Numbered from the stretch's first letter, positions 16,752 to 25,653 are shown. The stretch is 64,000 bases of DNA from Picosynechococcus sp. PCC 7002 (GCF_963860125.1 NZ_CAWLFA010000001.1:682001-746000); one strand, 5' to 3'. Notes: generated from the letters alone by a model not told the origin. Numbers and translations are program-made.

Positions 16752-17039
16752 ATGCCAGCCGTTACTTTCGACATCGTTTGGCCAGACGGCTCCCAGGATC
16801 AATTTTATTCCCCCTCCACCGTCGTCCATGACTACTTTCAGGTGGGACAAGGCTACGCCCTGGCGGATTTTGTGCATCGTTCCCAAACGGCCCTGACCCT
16901 GGCCAGTAAGCGGGTCGAACAACGTTATGGTCGCCCTTGTTCCTTGGCCCTGAGGCAGCTCCAACGTGTTGAACAGAAGGCTAGTATATTCATGGATCAA
17001 CCCAATGCCCAGGTCACAATCTTGGCGAATGACCACTAA
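16752..17039 (+). CDS. nitG: Nit1C cluster protein NitG (MSMEG_0570 family)
   Basis: A 95-residue protein starting MPAVTFDIVWPDGSQD. The short N-terminal beta region (WPDGSQDQFYSPSTVVHDYF) and the acidic-aromatic middle are the hallmark of the small nitrogen-starvation proteins that end Nit1C clusters. I see no catalytic motif; a carrier or assembly role is possible. The first 18 codons of the longer frame from 16698 overlap nitF and are unlikely to be translated. Five bases separate it from nitF and four from the downstream lipoprotein gene, so all three are probably on one transcript. Confidence 0.87.
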   Translation: MPAVTFDIVWPDGSQDQFYSPSTVVHDYFQVGQGYALADFVHRSQTALTLASKRVEQRYGRPCSLALRQLQRVEQKASIFMDQPNAQVTILANDH

Positions 17040-17043
17040 TCCT

Positions 17044-17535
17044 ATGGAAAAGTTTTGGCCGTTGGCGATCGCCACTATGGGATTGATCTTAGGGGGCTGT
17101 GGTCGGGCCTTGTTTTATCAGCCCCAGATTGCCACGGGGGGAATTAATAGTAATTTTGCCGAAGAATTTCCGAGCTACAGCGGTGATGGCCGTTATCTCG
17201 CCTTTGCCTCAGAACGGGATGGCCGCCGCAATATTTTTCTCTACGATCTCCAGACTAATCAATTAGTTAACCTGCCTAATCTCAACCGCCGCGACTCTAG
17301 CCAAGACCAACCGGATCTCAGTGAAGATGGCCGTTTTATCGCCTATGTTTCCACCGAACGGGGCCGCCAGGATGTATTTGTCTATGACCGCAACCAGGGG
17401 CGATCGCAGTTGTTAACGGTGAATTTGCGGGGGTCGGTACAAAATCCCACCATTAGCGGCGATGGACGTCGGGTCGCTTTTCAGAGCAACGAACGGGGGC
17501 AATGGAATTTGATGCTGGTGGACGTGACTCCCTAA
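17044..17535 (+). CDS. TolB-like beta-propeller lipoprotein
   Basis: A 163-residue exported protein. The N-terminus carries a signal peptide with hydrophobic core and lipobox LGGC (Cys near residue 19), so it should be a lipid-anchored protein of the outer or plasma membrane. The mature part contains three PD40/TolB-type repeats, each with an FPSYSGDGRYLAFASERDG-like block (near 45, 95 and 140). Three blades alone cannot close a propeller, so it either oligomerises or is a small relative. It begins four bases after nitG without a ribosome binding site, which suggests translational coupling to the Nit1C operon. It is not one of the usual Nit1C genes, so a shared function is only inferred. Confidence 0.82.
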   Translation: MEKFWPLAIATMGLILGGCGRALFYQPQIATGGINSNFAEEFPSYSGDGRYLAFASERDGRRNIFLYDLQTNQLVNLPNLNRRDSSQDQPDLSEDGRFIAYVSTERGRQDVFVYDRNQGRSQLLTVNLRGSVQNPTISGDGRRVAFQSNERGQWNLMLVDVTP

Positions 17536-17558
17536 TGGAAACCGGACTGCGCTATGGT

Positions 17559-17981
17559 CTATAGATCAGAATGATGTTGCCTTGACCGGAGGCGTTTATG
17601 GATCGCAGACAGTTGGTCGCGGGCATAGTGAGGGCAGTGGGGCACGGGAATATTCACATTCGGCCAATCTGCGAGATCCGCACAGGGGCAGCCATTTTTC
17701 AAACCCACCGCATCGAAGGGCATCGGCATCGCACAGCGGGGACAATCGGCAATATCCCACCGCTCTGAGAGCAAATCCGCGATGGTTTGGGTTGTACCCT
17801 GGAGATAACAGTCACGGTTTGCGTTGAGGTCTTGCCAACAGGCCTCAAAATCTGGGGAATATTGATTCCCTTCGAGCACGGTCATCGGTAAAATTTGGCG
17901 ATCGCCCTTAGGACAGATCACCGGTTTGCCCACCTGAAACCAGTAGGCTAAATATTGTTTAACTTGATTCACGGTCGCCAT
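17559..17981 (-). CDS. Cyanobacterial hypothetical protein with zinc-ribbon-like cysteines
   Basis: A 140-residue protein, MATVNQVKQYLAYWFQVGKP at the N-terminus. A CPRC pair at about residue 86 and a CPC at about 105 (NGCPCADL), with further Cys-His near the end (PHCPHYARDQ), look like a small zinc-binding site. I do not recognise a named family. The ATG at 17981 is preferred over an in-frame ATG at 18005 because an AGGAAGAAG site precedes it and the extra eight residues are unlike coding sequence. It converges with the TolB-like gene, with 23 bases between the ends. Confidence 0.75.
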   Translation of the reverse strand: MATVNQVKQYLAYWFQVGKPVICPKGDRQILPMTVLEGNQYSPDFEACWQDLNANRDCYLQGTTQTIADLLSERWDIADCPRCAMPMPFDAVGLKNGCPCADLADWPNVNIPVPHCPHYARDQLSAIHKRLRSRQHHSDL

Positions 17982-18149
17982 ATATTTATCTTCTTCCTGC
18001 TGCATATCAATCCCTAAAACTACGCCGTCCCCATCGTCCCTATCCTATCGAGAAAACAGAAGACCCGTGGCGATCGCCTCCGTCTGAGCCTTGAAAAGCA
18101 ATTTTTTTTAAGATCGTTTTTAGATTTAAGCCCATCACCGCCTTTTTAT

Positions 18150-19202
18150 ATGAATTTTTGTGAACCACCCCACAGTGGCTACCACTGGGATCACCACACC
18201 CCCCGTTTCTTTGAAGGTTGGTACTTTCGTGTCACCTTGCCGGAGTTGGGTGATAATTTTGCCTTCATGTATTCCATCGAAGATCCCCTCGGCGATCGCC
18301 CCCATAGTGGTGGTGCCGTGCAAGTTCTGGGCCTCCAGGATGAGTATCTCTGGCGTACTTTACCGAACGTGAAAAATTTTTGGGCTGATCATCAGCATCT
18401 CGCCCTGGGCCATTGGCGACATTGTCCCCCACATCTAAAACCTCAATTTCTAGCTCCCAGGGTTTTCCAGGACAAAATTCAGGAAGGCTACCAGGCCACA
18501 GCAACCCTCAACCAAGGCCGTATCATCGACCCAGGCACCGGGGAAATTTGCCAGTGGCACTACGAAACCAAGCCGATCTACGGTTGGGGAACGCCCGCTA
18601 AGCCCACCGCCAATTGGTATTCTTTTTTGCCCATTTATGATCCCGGTTGGCAAGTTTTACTGGCCCATGGGTTGAGTACGGGTTGGATCGAATGGCAGGG
18701 CAAACGCTATGAATTCAGAGATGCCCCGGCCTATAGCGAAAAAAATTGGGGCAAATCCTTTCCAAAGGCTTGGTTTTGGCTCAATTGCAATGCTTTCAAG
18801 GAAGAAAAAGATCTCGCCCTCACTGCCGCTGGTGGCATTCGTCAAATTTTAGCGAGGGGAGAGGAAGTGGGTTTAATTGGTATTCACCACCACGGAAAAT
18901 TTTATGAATTTGCCCCCTGGACAAGCACCCTCACCTGGCACTTTTCTCCCTGGGGAAGTTGGGAAATGACCGCAGGCGATCGCCAAGGGTTTACGGTTCA
19001 CCTCAGTGGGAAAACCGACCTACCGGGACAACCCCTGCGAGCACCGACCCACACGGGCCTACGGTTTTGTTGTCAGGATACCCTGCGGGGCCAAATTTCC
19101 CTTGAACTATTCGCCCCGGACAAAACGCCCCTCATCCAAGCAACGAGCGATCTGGGGGGGTTAGAAGTGGGGGGACAGTGGTGGCGGCGCGATTTTGGCT
19201 AA
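18150..19202 (+). CDS. Tocopherol cyclase
   Basis: This 350-residue protein matches tocopherol cyclase (Synechocystis Slr1737, plant VTE1). That enzyme closes the chromanol ring of 2,3-dimethyl-6-phytyl-1,4-benzoquinol in the membrane pathway to alpha-tocopherol. Characteristic features are the N-terminal [19 protein letters not shown], the central [19 protein letters not shown] and [16 protein letters not shown] with its Trp-rich character. The homogentisate phytyltransferase that makes its precursor is encoded about 32 kb away (51641-52567); in Synechocystis the two genes are neighbours. The 3' end overlaps the end of pdxA on the other strand by 71 bases. The start ATG at 18150 gives a protein that opens directly with the conserved segment. 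Confidence 0.93.
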   Translation: MNFCEPPHSGYHWDHHTPRFFEGWYFRVTLPELGDNFAFMYSIEDPLGDRPHSGGAVQVLGLQDEYLWRTLPNVKNFWADHQHLALGHWRHCPPHLKPQFLAPRVFQDKIQEGYQATATLNQGRIIDPGTGEICQWHYETKPIYGWGTPAKPTANWYSFLPIYDPGWQVLLAHGLSTGWIEWQGKRYEFRDAPAYSEKNWGKSFPKAWFWLNCNAFKEEKDLALTAAGGIRQILARGEEVGLIGIHHHGKFYEFAPWTSTLTWHFSPWGSWEMTAGDRQGFTVHLSGKTDLPGQPLRAPTHTGLRFCCQDTLRGQISLELFAPDKTPLIQATSDLGGLEVGGQWWRRDFG

Positions 19203-20208
19203 TGCTGACGGCCAGTTTGATCGCTTCTTTCATGCTGGTGGGATTGGCGCTGCCTTGCCCCGCAATGTCGAAGGCGGTGCCGTGGTCGGGGGAAGTCCGA
19301 ATAAAGGGTAAACCAATGGTGGTATTGATCGCGTAGTCAAAGGCCATCAGTTTCACTGGGATTAACCCTTGGTCGTGGTAGAGAGCCAGATACGCATCGG
19401 CGGCGGGTTTGAATTCTGGTTTGCCATACCAAGCTTTGCCCGCATTGACCCACATGGTATCCGGAGGATAAAGCCCTAACAGAGTTGCATTGGGATATTT
19501 TTGTCGCGCATCTTCTAGCCAACCGTTAAGCCAGTCCATTTCTTCGGTGCCCAATTGACCATTTTCGCCACTGTGGGGATTTAAACCGGCGATCGCCACC
19601 TGGGGATTTTCTAACCCAAAATCCTGCTGGAGCGACTCTAAAAGAAGACTAAGTTTCAAATCCATCAGCCCTGGATTCAAGGTTTCTGGCACCGCTTTTA
19701 GAGGAATGTGGGTCGTCGCTAGCAGGCTCCGCAATGTCCAGCCTGTATAGGGAGATTTGCCAATAAAGGCCATGCCATAGCGGGTGGTTTGGCTCTTTTG
19801 GGCGAGAACCTCCGTTTGGCCGGGGTAGTCGTGGCCGGCTGCTTTCCAGAGGGATTTAGCAATGGGGGCGGTGACAATCCCCGAAAATTCTCCCCCCAGG
19901 GTTTTTTCAATCGCCGTGTTGAGGTACTGGAAAGCGCGATCGCCTGTTTCTGCCGAACCTTCTCCCCAGGTGAAATTCCTCAAAAATTCATTGCCACTCG
20001 GTTCGACAATCTCTAACTCACTGGGATCAAGGAGATCAGATTCCGTCCGAGTTTTGAGGTGCTGATAGGTTTTTTCGAGCAAGGGGCGATCGCCAATGAC
20101 CCTCATCGGACAAAGCGCTCTAATTTCTGGATCCGCCAGAGCTTTTAAAAGTACCTCTGGGCCAATCCCGGCCGGATCACCAATAGTCAAAGCGAGGCGA
20201 ATTTTCAT
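19132..20208 (-). CDS. pdxA: 4-hydroxythreonine-4-phosphate dehydrogenase
   Basis: PdxA oxidises 4-phosphohydroxy-L-threonine in the DXP-dependent pathway to pyridoxal phosphate. The 358-residue protein shows [12 protein letters not shown] near residue 8 and the three metal-binding histidines, in [21 protein letters not shown] and [11 protein letters not shown], all in the expected order. The Rossmann-like remainder has normal length for cyanobacterial PdxA, slightly longer at the C-terminus, where the last 24 codons lie antisense to the end of the tocopherol cyclase gene. Start ATG 20208 is followed by the conserved [11 protein letters not shown]. It follows msrB on the same strand by 72 bases, with a terminator hairpin between. 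Confidence 0.96.
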   Translation of the reverse strand: MKIRLALTIGDPAGIGPEVLLKALADPEIRALCPMRVIGDRPLLEKTYQHLKTRTESDLLDPSELEIVEPSGNEFLRNFTWGEGSAETGDRAFQYLNTAIEKTLGGEFSGIVTAPIAKSLWKAAGHDYPGQTEVLAQKSQTTRYGMAFIGKSPYTGWTLRSLLATTHIPLKAVPETLNPGLMDLKLSLLLESLQQDFGLENPQVAIAGLNPHSGENGQLGTEEMDWLNGWLEDARQKYPNATLLGLYPPDTMWVNAGKAWYGKPEFKPAADAYLALYHDQGLIPVKLMAFDYAINTTIGLPFIRTSPDHGTAFDIAGQGSANPTSMKEAIKLAVSISQNRAATTVPPLLTPPDRSLLG

Positions 20209-20230
20209 AGGGGAGAATAGTCAACGAACT

Positions 20231-20253
20231 AAAAAATCCTCCCTGGAGGGAGG
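20231..20253 (-). terminator. Terminator downstream of msrB
   Basis: On the minus strand, CCTCCC (20253-20248), a 4-base loop and GGGAGG (20243-20238) are followed by ATTTTTT. It lies about 28 bases after the msrB stop and just before pdxA. It partly coincides with the repeat unit 20246-20272. Confidence 0.65.
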
Positions 20254-20272
20254 TGCCGAAGGCGGAGGGTGT
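20246..20272. repeat. 27-bp dispersed intergenic repeat, copy 1
   Basis: The 27 bases beginning GAGGGAGGTGCCGAAGGCGG recur without mismatch at 55548-55574. Both copies are intergenic, on the same strand and next to terminator-like hairpins. It contains the small inverted pair GCCGAAGGC. Confidence 0.7.
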
Positions 20273-20280
20273 GAGGGCGT

Positions 20281-20682
20281 CTACTCAGCCTTCGGTTCAA
20301 ACTTCAGGGCCACGGAATTGATACAGTAGCGCAAGCCCGTGGGAGGGGGGCCATCGTTAAATACGTGACCTAGGTGGGCATCACATTTCGCGCAGAGCAC
20401 TTCTGTCCGCTTCATAAAGAAACTAAAGTCATTTTTTTCGGCGATCGCCTGATCATTGACCGGTTGCCAATAGCTCGGCCAGCCAGTACCCGAATTAAAC
20501 TTCGTCTCCGAGGTAAACAGGGGCGCACCACAGCACACACAATTGTAGGTGCCTTCCCCCTTGAAATCGTGATATTCACCCGTAAAGGCCCGCTCGGTGC
20601 CATGTTTGCGGGTAACTTTGTAGGCCTCTGGGGAAAGTTGCGCTTGCCATTCGGCGTCAGTTTTGACAACTTTGTCGGTCAT
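20281..20682 (-). CDS. msrB: Peptide methionine-R-sulfoxide reductase
   Basis: MsrB repairs the R-stereoisomer of methionine sulfoxide in oxidised proteins. The 133-residue protein has the zinc-binding CXXC pairs CVCCG (near residue 45) and [12 protein letters not shown] (near 94), the SGTGWPSYW substrate-pocket block and the catalytic cysteine in RYCINSVAL near residue 120. The ATG at 20682 gives [17 protein letters not shown], as in homologues; the longer frame to 20733 adds an unrelated leader. It is divergent from the small gene at 20846 and upstream of pdxA on the same strand, separated from it by a terminator. Confidence 0.96.
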   Translation of the reverse strand: MTDKVVKTDAEWQAQLSPEAYKVTRKHGTERAFTGEYHDFKGEGTYNCVCCGAPLFTSETKFNSGTGWPSYWQPVNDQAIAEKNDFSFFMKRTEVLCAKCDAHLGHVFNDGPPPTGLRYCINSVALKFEPKAE

Positions 20683-20845
20683 GGTGGTGTTTTGTCTCCA
20701 AAAGTGGGGTTGCACTGCTTTGTATCGTAACAAGATCGACTAGGGGAAAACAGGTGAGAAATCCCCCAATGGATGTTGTGGGGTCGGGGCTTTCGGCTAT
20801 ACTCAACAAGGTTTTTTTATTCAAGTTCAAGGAGAGCGCCAAAAG

Positions 20846-21082
20846 ATGCGATGTGCCATTATTAGTCGTGCCGGTCAAACTCTGGCGCGAGGGAAGTTAG
20901 TTTTAACTCCGATGGAAAACGATCAACAACGGCTTGATCTGGTTACGGACGGGGGTCGCTACCTAGAGGGAGGGCTGGTTGCTCCCGATGGTGATATGAC
21001 CGAAGCCAGCCTAGAGCTATCGCGGAAATTTTTTGCGATGTGGGGCATGAGTAATCTCCAGCTACAAATCACCCTCCGCTAG
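20846..21082 (+). CDS. Conserved cyanobacterial protein of unknown function, 78 residues
   Basis: A small protein, MRCAIISRAGQTLARGKLVL at its N-terminus, predicted to be mostly beta-strand in the first half and helical at SLELSRKFFAMW. I recall no function. A clear AAGGAGAG ribosome binding site lies about 10 bases before ATG 20846, which makes translation likely. It is divergent from msrB and convergent with argF, ending only 14 bases from the argF stop. Confidence 0.8.
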   Translation: MRCAIISRAGQTLARGKLVLTPMENDQQRLDLVTDGGRYLEGGLVAPDGDMTEASLELSRKFFAMWGMSNLQLQITLR

Positions 21083-21096
21083 ATCCATAATTAAAG

Positions 21097-22017
21097 TTAG
21101 ACAATGCCAAGGAGACTGGCCATCAGCGCTTTTTGGGCGTGCATCCGGTTTTCGGCTTGATCCCAAATTTTGGCTTGGGGGCCTTCCATCACGTCGGCAG
21201 TAATTTCTTCGCCTCGATGGGCGGGCAAACAGTGGAGGGCGATCGCCTCTTTATCGGCGAGGGCCATGAGTTCGGCGTTGACTTGGTAGGGTTGGAAAAT
21301 GGGTACCCGACTGTTGGCGAGGTCTTCTTGGCCCATACTGGCCCACACATCGGTGTAGATGGCGTGACAGCCTTCGGCGGCTTCCTTGGGATCATGGGTA
21401 ATTAAAATTTGACTGCGATCGCCTGCAATGGCCTGGGCCTGGGCGACAATTTTCGGGCTAGGTTCGTAATCTTTGGGGGTAGCGATGCGAATATTCATGC
21501 CGACTAACGCGCCACCGAGGAGGATCGAGTGGGCGACATTATTGCCATCACCCACATAGGTCATGGTCAGGCCTTCCAGTTGGCCGAAGGTTTCCTGCAT
21601 CGTTTGCAGATCCGCCAACATCTGACAGGGGTGTTCTAAATCTGTAAGGGCGTTGATAATCGGCATTTCACAGTAATCAGCGAAGGTTTCGAGATCCTGT
21701 TGATCAAAGGTACGAATCGCCAAAATATCGAGGTAGCGGTCTAAAACCCTGGCGGTGTCCTCGATGGGCTCGCCGCGACCCACTTGGGTGCGGTTTGGGT
21801 TCAGGTCAATGACATTGCCACCCAGTTGATACATAGCCACGCTAAAGGAGACTCTGGTGCGGGTAGAGGCTTTGTAGAACAACAGGCCGAGGGTTTTGGG
21901 GCAGGTGGGGGCGATTTTTCCCTGTTTGAGATCTGCCGCCAGGTTTAGCAGGGTAATAATTTCTGTGCTGCTGAGATCTGCAATGCTCAGAAGATCCCGA
22001 CCCTTGAGTGCATTCAT
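21097..22017 (-). CDS. argF: Ornithine carbamoyltransferase
   Basis: ArgF joins carbamoyl phosphate and ornithine to citrulline in arginine synthesis. The 306-residue chain has the carbamoyl-phosphate motif STRTRVSF at residues 51-58. It also has DLEHPCQMLADLQT near 130 and the ornithine-binding HCLPAHRGEEIT near 265. The N-terminus MNALKGRDLLSIADLS is typical. It stands alone: convergent with the 78-residue gene and divergent from the acyl-ACP synthetase gene. No ARG box or NtcA site was evident in the 234-base upstream gap. Confidence 0.97.
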   Translation of the reverse strand: MNALKGRDLLSIADLSSTEIITLLNLAADLKQGKIAPTCPKTLGLLFYKASTRTRVSFSVAMYQLGGNVIDLNPNRTQVGRGEPIEDTARVLDRYLDILAIRTFDQQDLETFADYCEMPIINALTDLEHPCQMLADLQTMQETFGQLEGLTMTYVGDGNNVAHSILLGGALVGMNIRIATPKDYEPSPKIVAQAQAIAGDRSQILITHDPKEAAEGCHAIYTDVWASMGQEDLANSRVPIFQPYQVNAELMALADKEAIALHCLPAHRGEEITADVMEGPQAKIWDQAENRMHAQKALMASLLGIV

Positions 22018-22251
22018 CCTGTTTTCGGCTCCTTACCGTGGCAAAAAAATCATTATAAGCTCCCCTCCAGATTCCACAAAAGCTTGCAAGGGCGATCGCC
22101 ACTGGTCTTCGTCAGGAAATGTTGATGGCGATCCCAAGGGGGTGACACTTGAAAAACTGTCTACTTTTGGGGAGATGGGTGAAATCTGGTTTTAAAGTAG
22201 GATTGTAGCCATGATTTCGGCTTGTTTTTTGCGCTTTTAAATGGAATTGCC

Positions 22252-24165
22252 ATGAGCACTGCTCCCTACGACCAGATCCAATCTTTATCAAAAATTTGGG
22301 CGATCGCCGCCGAGCGTTATGCCGACATTGTTGCCCTCTATGATCCCCACCAAAAACCAGAATTCAAACTGACCTATCATCAGCTCTGGCAAGGGATTCA
22401 GCAATTTGGGGCTGGCCTCCAAGCCCTCGGTCTTCAACCCCAGGAAAAAGTCGCCCTGATTGCGGATAATAGCCCCCGTTGGTTCATCGCCGATCAAGGT
22501 AGTATTGCGGCGGGGGCAGTGAATGCGGTGCGCTCATCCCAGGCAGAAAAACAAGAACTGCTCTACATCTACACTGACAGCGAAAGTCGATTTCTCATCG
22601 TCGAAGACCGCAAAACCTTTGAACGCCTCAATCCAGAAATTACAAATCTCCAACCCAGGGCCGTCATTTTCCTTACCGACGAAGAAGTGCCAGAAACGGA
22701 ACTCCCGATTTTCAACTTTTCCCAACTGATGACCCTCGGCAGCCAAGAACCCCTGACGATGCCTGGGCGATCGCCCCAAGATTTGATGACCTTGATCTAC
22801 ACTTCTGGGACGACGGGCAAACCCAAAGGGGTGATGCTTTCCCACGGCAATGTCCTCTACCAAGTGCGCAACCTCGACCAGGTGATTCAACCGAATCCTG
22901 GCGATGTCACCCTCAGCATTCTCCCCACCTGGCATTCCTATGAACGGGCTGCTGAATATTTCCTCCTGTCCCAGGGCTGCACCCAAATTTATACGAATAT
23001 CCGCAACATCAAAAAAGATCTCCAAACCTACAAGCCCGGTTACATGGTTGCGGTGCCGCGCATTTGGGAATCGATTTACGAAGGAGTGCAGAAAAATCTC
23101 CGGGAACAACCCGCCAAAAAACAAAAGCTGGTGAACTTTTTCCTCACCTGCTCCCAAAATTATGTCCTGGCCCAGCGTATCGCCAACAACCTCAGCCTGG
23201 AGCATTTCCATGTTTCTTCCCTGACGCGGTTAATGGCTAGAGCAAAGGCGATCGCCCTTTATCCTTTTCACCTCCTCGGCAACAAACTCGTTTACGAAAA
23301 AATTCGGGGGGCCACTGGCGGCAAAATTCGCTACGTAATCAGCGGCGGCGGCTCCCTCGCCCAACACATCGACACCTTCTTTGAAATCGTGGGGATCAAT
23401 ATCCTTGTGGGTTATGGCCTCACCGAAACTTCTCCTGTGACCAATGCCCGGCGGCCCGAACGCAATGTGTGTGGTTCTGCTGGCCCCGCCCTCAAGGGCA
23501 CCGAAATTCGCATTGTTGATCCTGAAACGCGACAAACCCTTTCCCAAGGCCAAAAGGGACTGGTTTTAATCCGTGGCCCCCAGGTAATGCAGGGCTACTA
23601 CCGCAAACCCGAAGCCACCGCCAAGGCCATTGATCCCGAAGGTTGGTTTGACAGCGGCGACCTCGGTTGGGTGACGCCCCAGGGGGATCTCGTTTTAACG
23701 GGCCGGGCAAAGGATACTATTGTCCTCACCAACGGCGAAAACATCGAACCCCAGCCCATCGAAGATGCCTGCGCCCGCAGTCCCTACATCGATCAAATTA
23801 TGCTGGTGGGCCAGGATCAAAAATCCCTTGGTGCTTTAATTGTGCCGAACCTCGAAGCCCTCGGTCAGTGGATGTCCCAGGGTGGCCTCGGTTTGCAATT
23901 GCCAGATCCTGACATTCCTTCAGAACAACTGCCCCAAACGGATTTGTACAGTAAGCCAGTCTTGAATTTATTTAAACAGGAGCTGAATCGAGAAATTAAA
24001 AATCGACCTGGCTATCGGGTGGATGACCGCATTAGTGATTTTGCGTTGATTTTGGAGCCTTTTTCCATTGAGAACGGCCTGATGACCCAGACGCTAAAGG
24101 TAAAGCGGCCAGTGGTGGCAGAGAAATATGCGGCCTTAATTGCTTCCCTTTACGACAAAGATTAA
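22252..24165 (+). CDS. aas: Acyl-ACP/long-chain acyl-CoA synthetase
   Basis: A 637-residue AMP-forming ligase that activates free fatty acids. In cyanobacteria this enzyme (Synechocystis Slr1609 type) chiefly makes acyl-ACP and recycles fatty acids from membrane lipids. The adenylation signature LIYTSGTTGKPKGVMLSHGN lies near residue 180, followed by GYGLTETSPV near 395 and the hinge/active-site TGRAKDTIVLTNGENIEP near 485. No transmembrane helix is obvious, though a hydrophobic, basic insert (RLMARAKAIALYPFHLLGNK) may bind membranes. The ATG at 22252 is chosen over a TTG at 22222, which would add ten residues unlike homologues. Confidence 0.95.
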   Translation: MSTAPYDQIQSLSKIWAIAAERYADIVALYDPHQKPEFKLTYHQLWQGIQQFGAGLQALGLQPQEKVALIADNSPRWFIADQGSIAAGAVNAVRSSQAEKQELLYIYTDSESRFLIVEDRKTFERLNPEITNLQPRAVIFLTDEEVPETELPIFNFSQLMTLGSQEPLTMPGRSPQDLMTLIYTSGTTGKPKGVMLSHGNVLYQVRNLDQVIQPNPGDVTLSILPTWHSYERAAEYFLLSQGCTQIYTNIRNIKKDLQTYKPGYMVAVPRIWESIYEGVQKNLREQPAKKQKLVNFFLTCSQNYVLAQRIANNLSLEHFHVSSLTRLMARAKAIALYPFHLLGNKLVYEKIRGATGGKIRYVISGGGSLAQHIDTFFEIVGINILVGYGLTETSPVTNARRPERNVCGSAGPALKGTEIRIVDPETRQTLSQGQKGLVLIRGPQVMQGYYRKPEATAKAIDPEGWFDSGDLGWVTPQGDLVLTGRAKDTIVLTNGENIEPQPIEDACARSPYIDQIMLVGQDQKSLGALIVPNLEALGQWMSQGGLGLQLPDPDIPSEQLPQTDLYSKPVLNLFKQELNREIKNRPGYRVDDRISDFALILEPFSIENGLMTQTLKVKRPVVAEKYAALIASLYDKD

Positions 24166-24285
24166 GCGATCCGAATGGCGGAATCTTCGGGTATTGATGC
24201 TACCCTGAAAATATTTTGTAGATAGGGCCCCTTTAGCCCACTGATTTAACAAAACCGAGTTACATTTCTCTAGGAAAACATTCAC

Positions 24286-24729
24286 ATGGACGGAAACCAA
24301 GTGCCTACTGTTACCCTCAAACGCCCAATTAATCTGAAGGTCATCGTGACCCCCCGCTGGAAAGAGGAAGTACAGCAGCAACTCCAGGGACAAATAGCGA
24401 CTTTTGATGGTCAATTACAACAACTGGATGTCCAAGGAAATCGCACCATTAGTGAACTTCAACAACAGGGCAATACCCCCCAGGTCGCTCAACAAATGGA
24501 AAATATCCAACTCCAGGTTAACCAAAAAAAGCGGGAACTCCTTGAGAAGAAAAACCAAGTGCTCCAGCAGCTCCAACAGGTACAAAACTTAGAATTAGAT
24601 CAAGAGTTTCTCCAGGGTCAAATGGAGAGTTTCTTTGAAGTGAAAGTGGGCGATAATCTGGTGCGCAAGCTGAATGTTGAACTTGTGGTCCGGGATGGTG
24701 TTGTTGAAGAAATTCGCGGCGACCTCTAA
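24286..24729 (+). CDS. YlqD family protein
   Basis: A 147-residue protein with a short N-terminal strand (VTLKRPINLKVIVTPRWKEE). A long Gln/Leu-rich coiled coil follows (about residues 25-105), then a C-terminal strand region (FFEVKVGDNLVRKLNVELVV). The layout matches the YlqD family, known from Bacillus and cyanobacteria without a defined role. A ribosome binding site (TAGGAAAA) precedes ATG 24286. It follows the acyl-ACP synthetase gene by 120 bases and is closed by a good terminator before tyrA. Confidence 0.85.
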   Translation: MDGNQVPTVTLKRPINLKVIVTPRWKEEVQQQLQGQIATFDGQLQQLDVQGNRTISELQQQGNTPQVAQQMENIQLQVNQKKRELLEKKNQVLQQLQQVQNLELDQEFLQGQMESFFEVKVGDNLVRKLNVELVVRDGVVEEIRGDL

Positions 24730-24766
24730 TTTTTTTTGTGATTGCTGTCGAGTGACAGTGTTCGGC

Positions 24767-24800
24767 TCCCCCGATGACACTTGCGGTGCGGGGGATTTTT
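24767..24800 (+). terminator. Terminator after the YlqD gene
   Basis: TCCCCCG (24767-24773) pairs with CGGGGGA (24789-24795), and an inner CAC/GTG pairing closes the loop; ATTTTT follows. It ends 17 bases before the tyrA start, so read-through may still feed tyrA. Confidence 0.7.
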
Positions 24801-24816
24801 AATGGGGAAAAAATTC

Positions 24817-25653
24817 ATGAAAATTGGCATTGTCGGGCTGGGTTTAATCGGTGGATCTTTGGCGATCGCCTTTCGGGAAAAAGGCTTAGAAGTGTTGGGA
24901 GTTTCTCGGAAAAATACAACCTGCGAAACGGCCCTGACCAAGAAGATTGTGACAAAAGCCAGCACGGATATGGGGTTACTCCGGGATGCAGATGTGGTGT
25001 TTCTCTGCACGCCGATCAAAGCGATTTTGCCCACGGCCCAAACCCTTATTCCCCACCTCAAACCCACGGCGATTTTGACGGATGTGGCCTCAGTGAAAGG
25101 GGAAATTGCCCAGGCGATCGCCCCGCTGTGGCCCAACTTTATCGGGGGACATCCCATGGCGGGCACCGCTGAACAGGGCATTGACGCCGCGCTTCCTGGA
25201 TTGTTTATTAACGCGCCTTACGTTTTAACGCCGACCCCCGAGACCTCTCCGGATGCGGTCAAAATCCTCCAAGACTTAATCCTGCTGCTCCAGAGTCGTT
25301 TCTACTGCTGCGCCCCGGAGATTCACGATCAAGCGGTGGCCTGGATTTCCCATTTGCCCGTTTATGTTAGTGCGAGTCTGATCGCGGCCTGTGGATCGGA
25401 AATAAATTTAGAAGTGCTACAAATGGCTAAAGCCCTGGCGAGTTCTGGCTTTCGGGATACCAGTCGTGTCGGCGGTGGCAATCCAGAATTGGGGTTGATG
25501 ATGGCCCAGGGGAATCAACAGGCGTTGTTAAAATCCCTCACCCATTATCGGCAGCAGTTAGATCAAGTCATTGCAGATCTTGAAACAGAAAACTGGGAGG
25601 CAATCGCCCAATTCCTCGCAGCGACCCAACAACAGCGGCCCGACTTTCTCTAG
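24817..25653 (+). CDS. tyrA: Prephenate/arogenate dehydrogenase
   Basis: TyrA makes the tyrosine precursor by oxidative decarboxylation; cyanobacterial enzymes mostly prefer arogenate and NADP. The 278-residue protein has the dinucleotide-binding GLGLIGGSLA at about residues 6-15. The active-site stretch FIGGHPMAGTAEQGID lies near 108, and SHLPVYVSASL supplies the conserved histidine of the C-terminal helical domain. No ACT regulatory domain follows. ATG 24817 is preferred to the in-frame ATG at 24802 because a GGGGAA site lies 8 bases before it. This enzyme is also the branch that supplies homogentisate for tocopherol, whose later genes are in the window. Confidence 0.94.
   Translation: MKIGIVGLGLIGGSLAIAFREKGLEVLGVSRKNTTCETALTKKIVTKASTDMGLLRDADVVFLCTPIKAILPTAQTLIPHLKPTAILTDVASVKGEIAQAIAPLWPNFIGGHPMAGTAEQGIDAALPGLFINAPYVLTPTPETSPDAVKILQDLILLLQSRFYCCAPEIHDQAVAWISHLPVYVSASLIAACGSEINLEVLQMAKALASSGFRDTSRVGGGNPELGLMMAQGNQQALLKSLTHYRQQLDQVIADLETENWEAIAQFLAATQQQRPDFL

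Noticed and set aside
22534..23211. 225-residue open frame on the minus strand inside the acyl-ACP synthetase gene
   Set aside because: It lies entirely antisense to a gene with clear AMP-binding motifs; the translation has no recognisable motif and no ribosome binding site.
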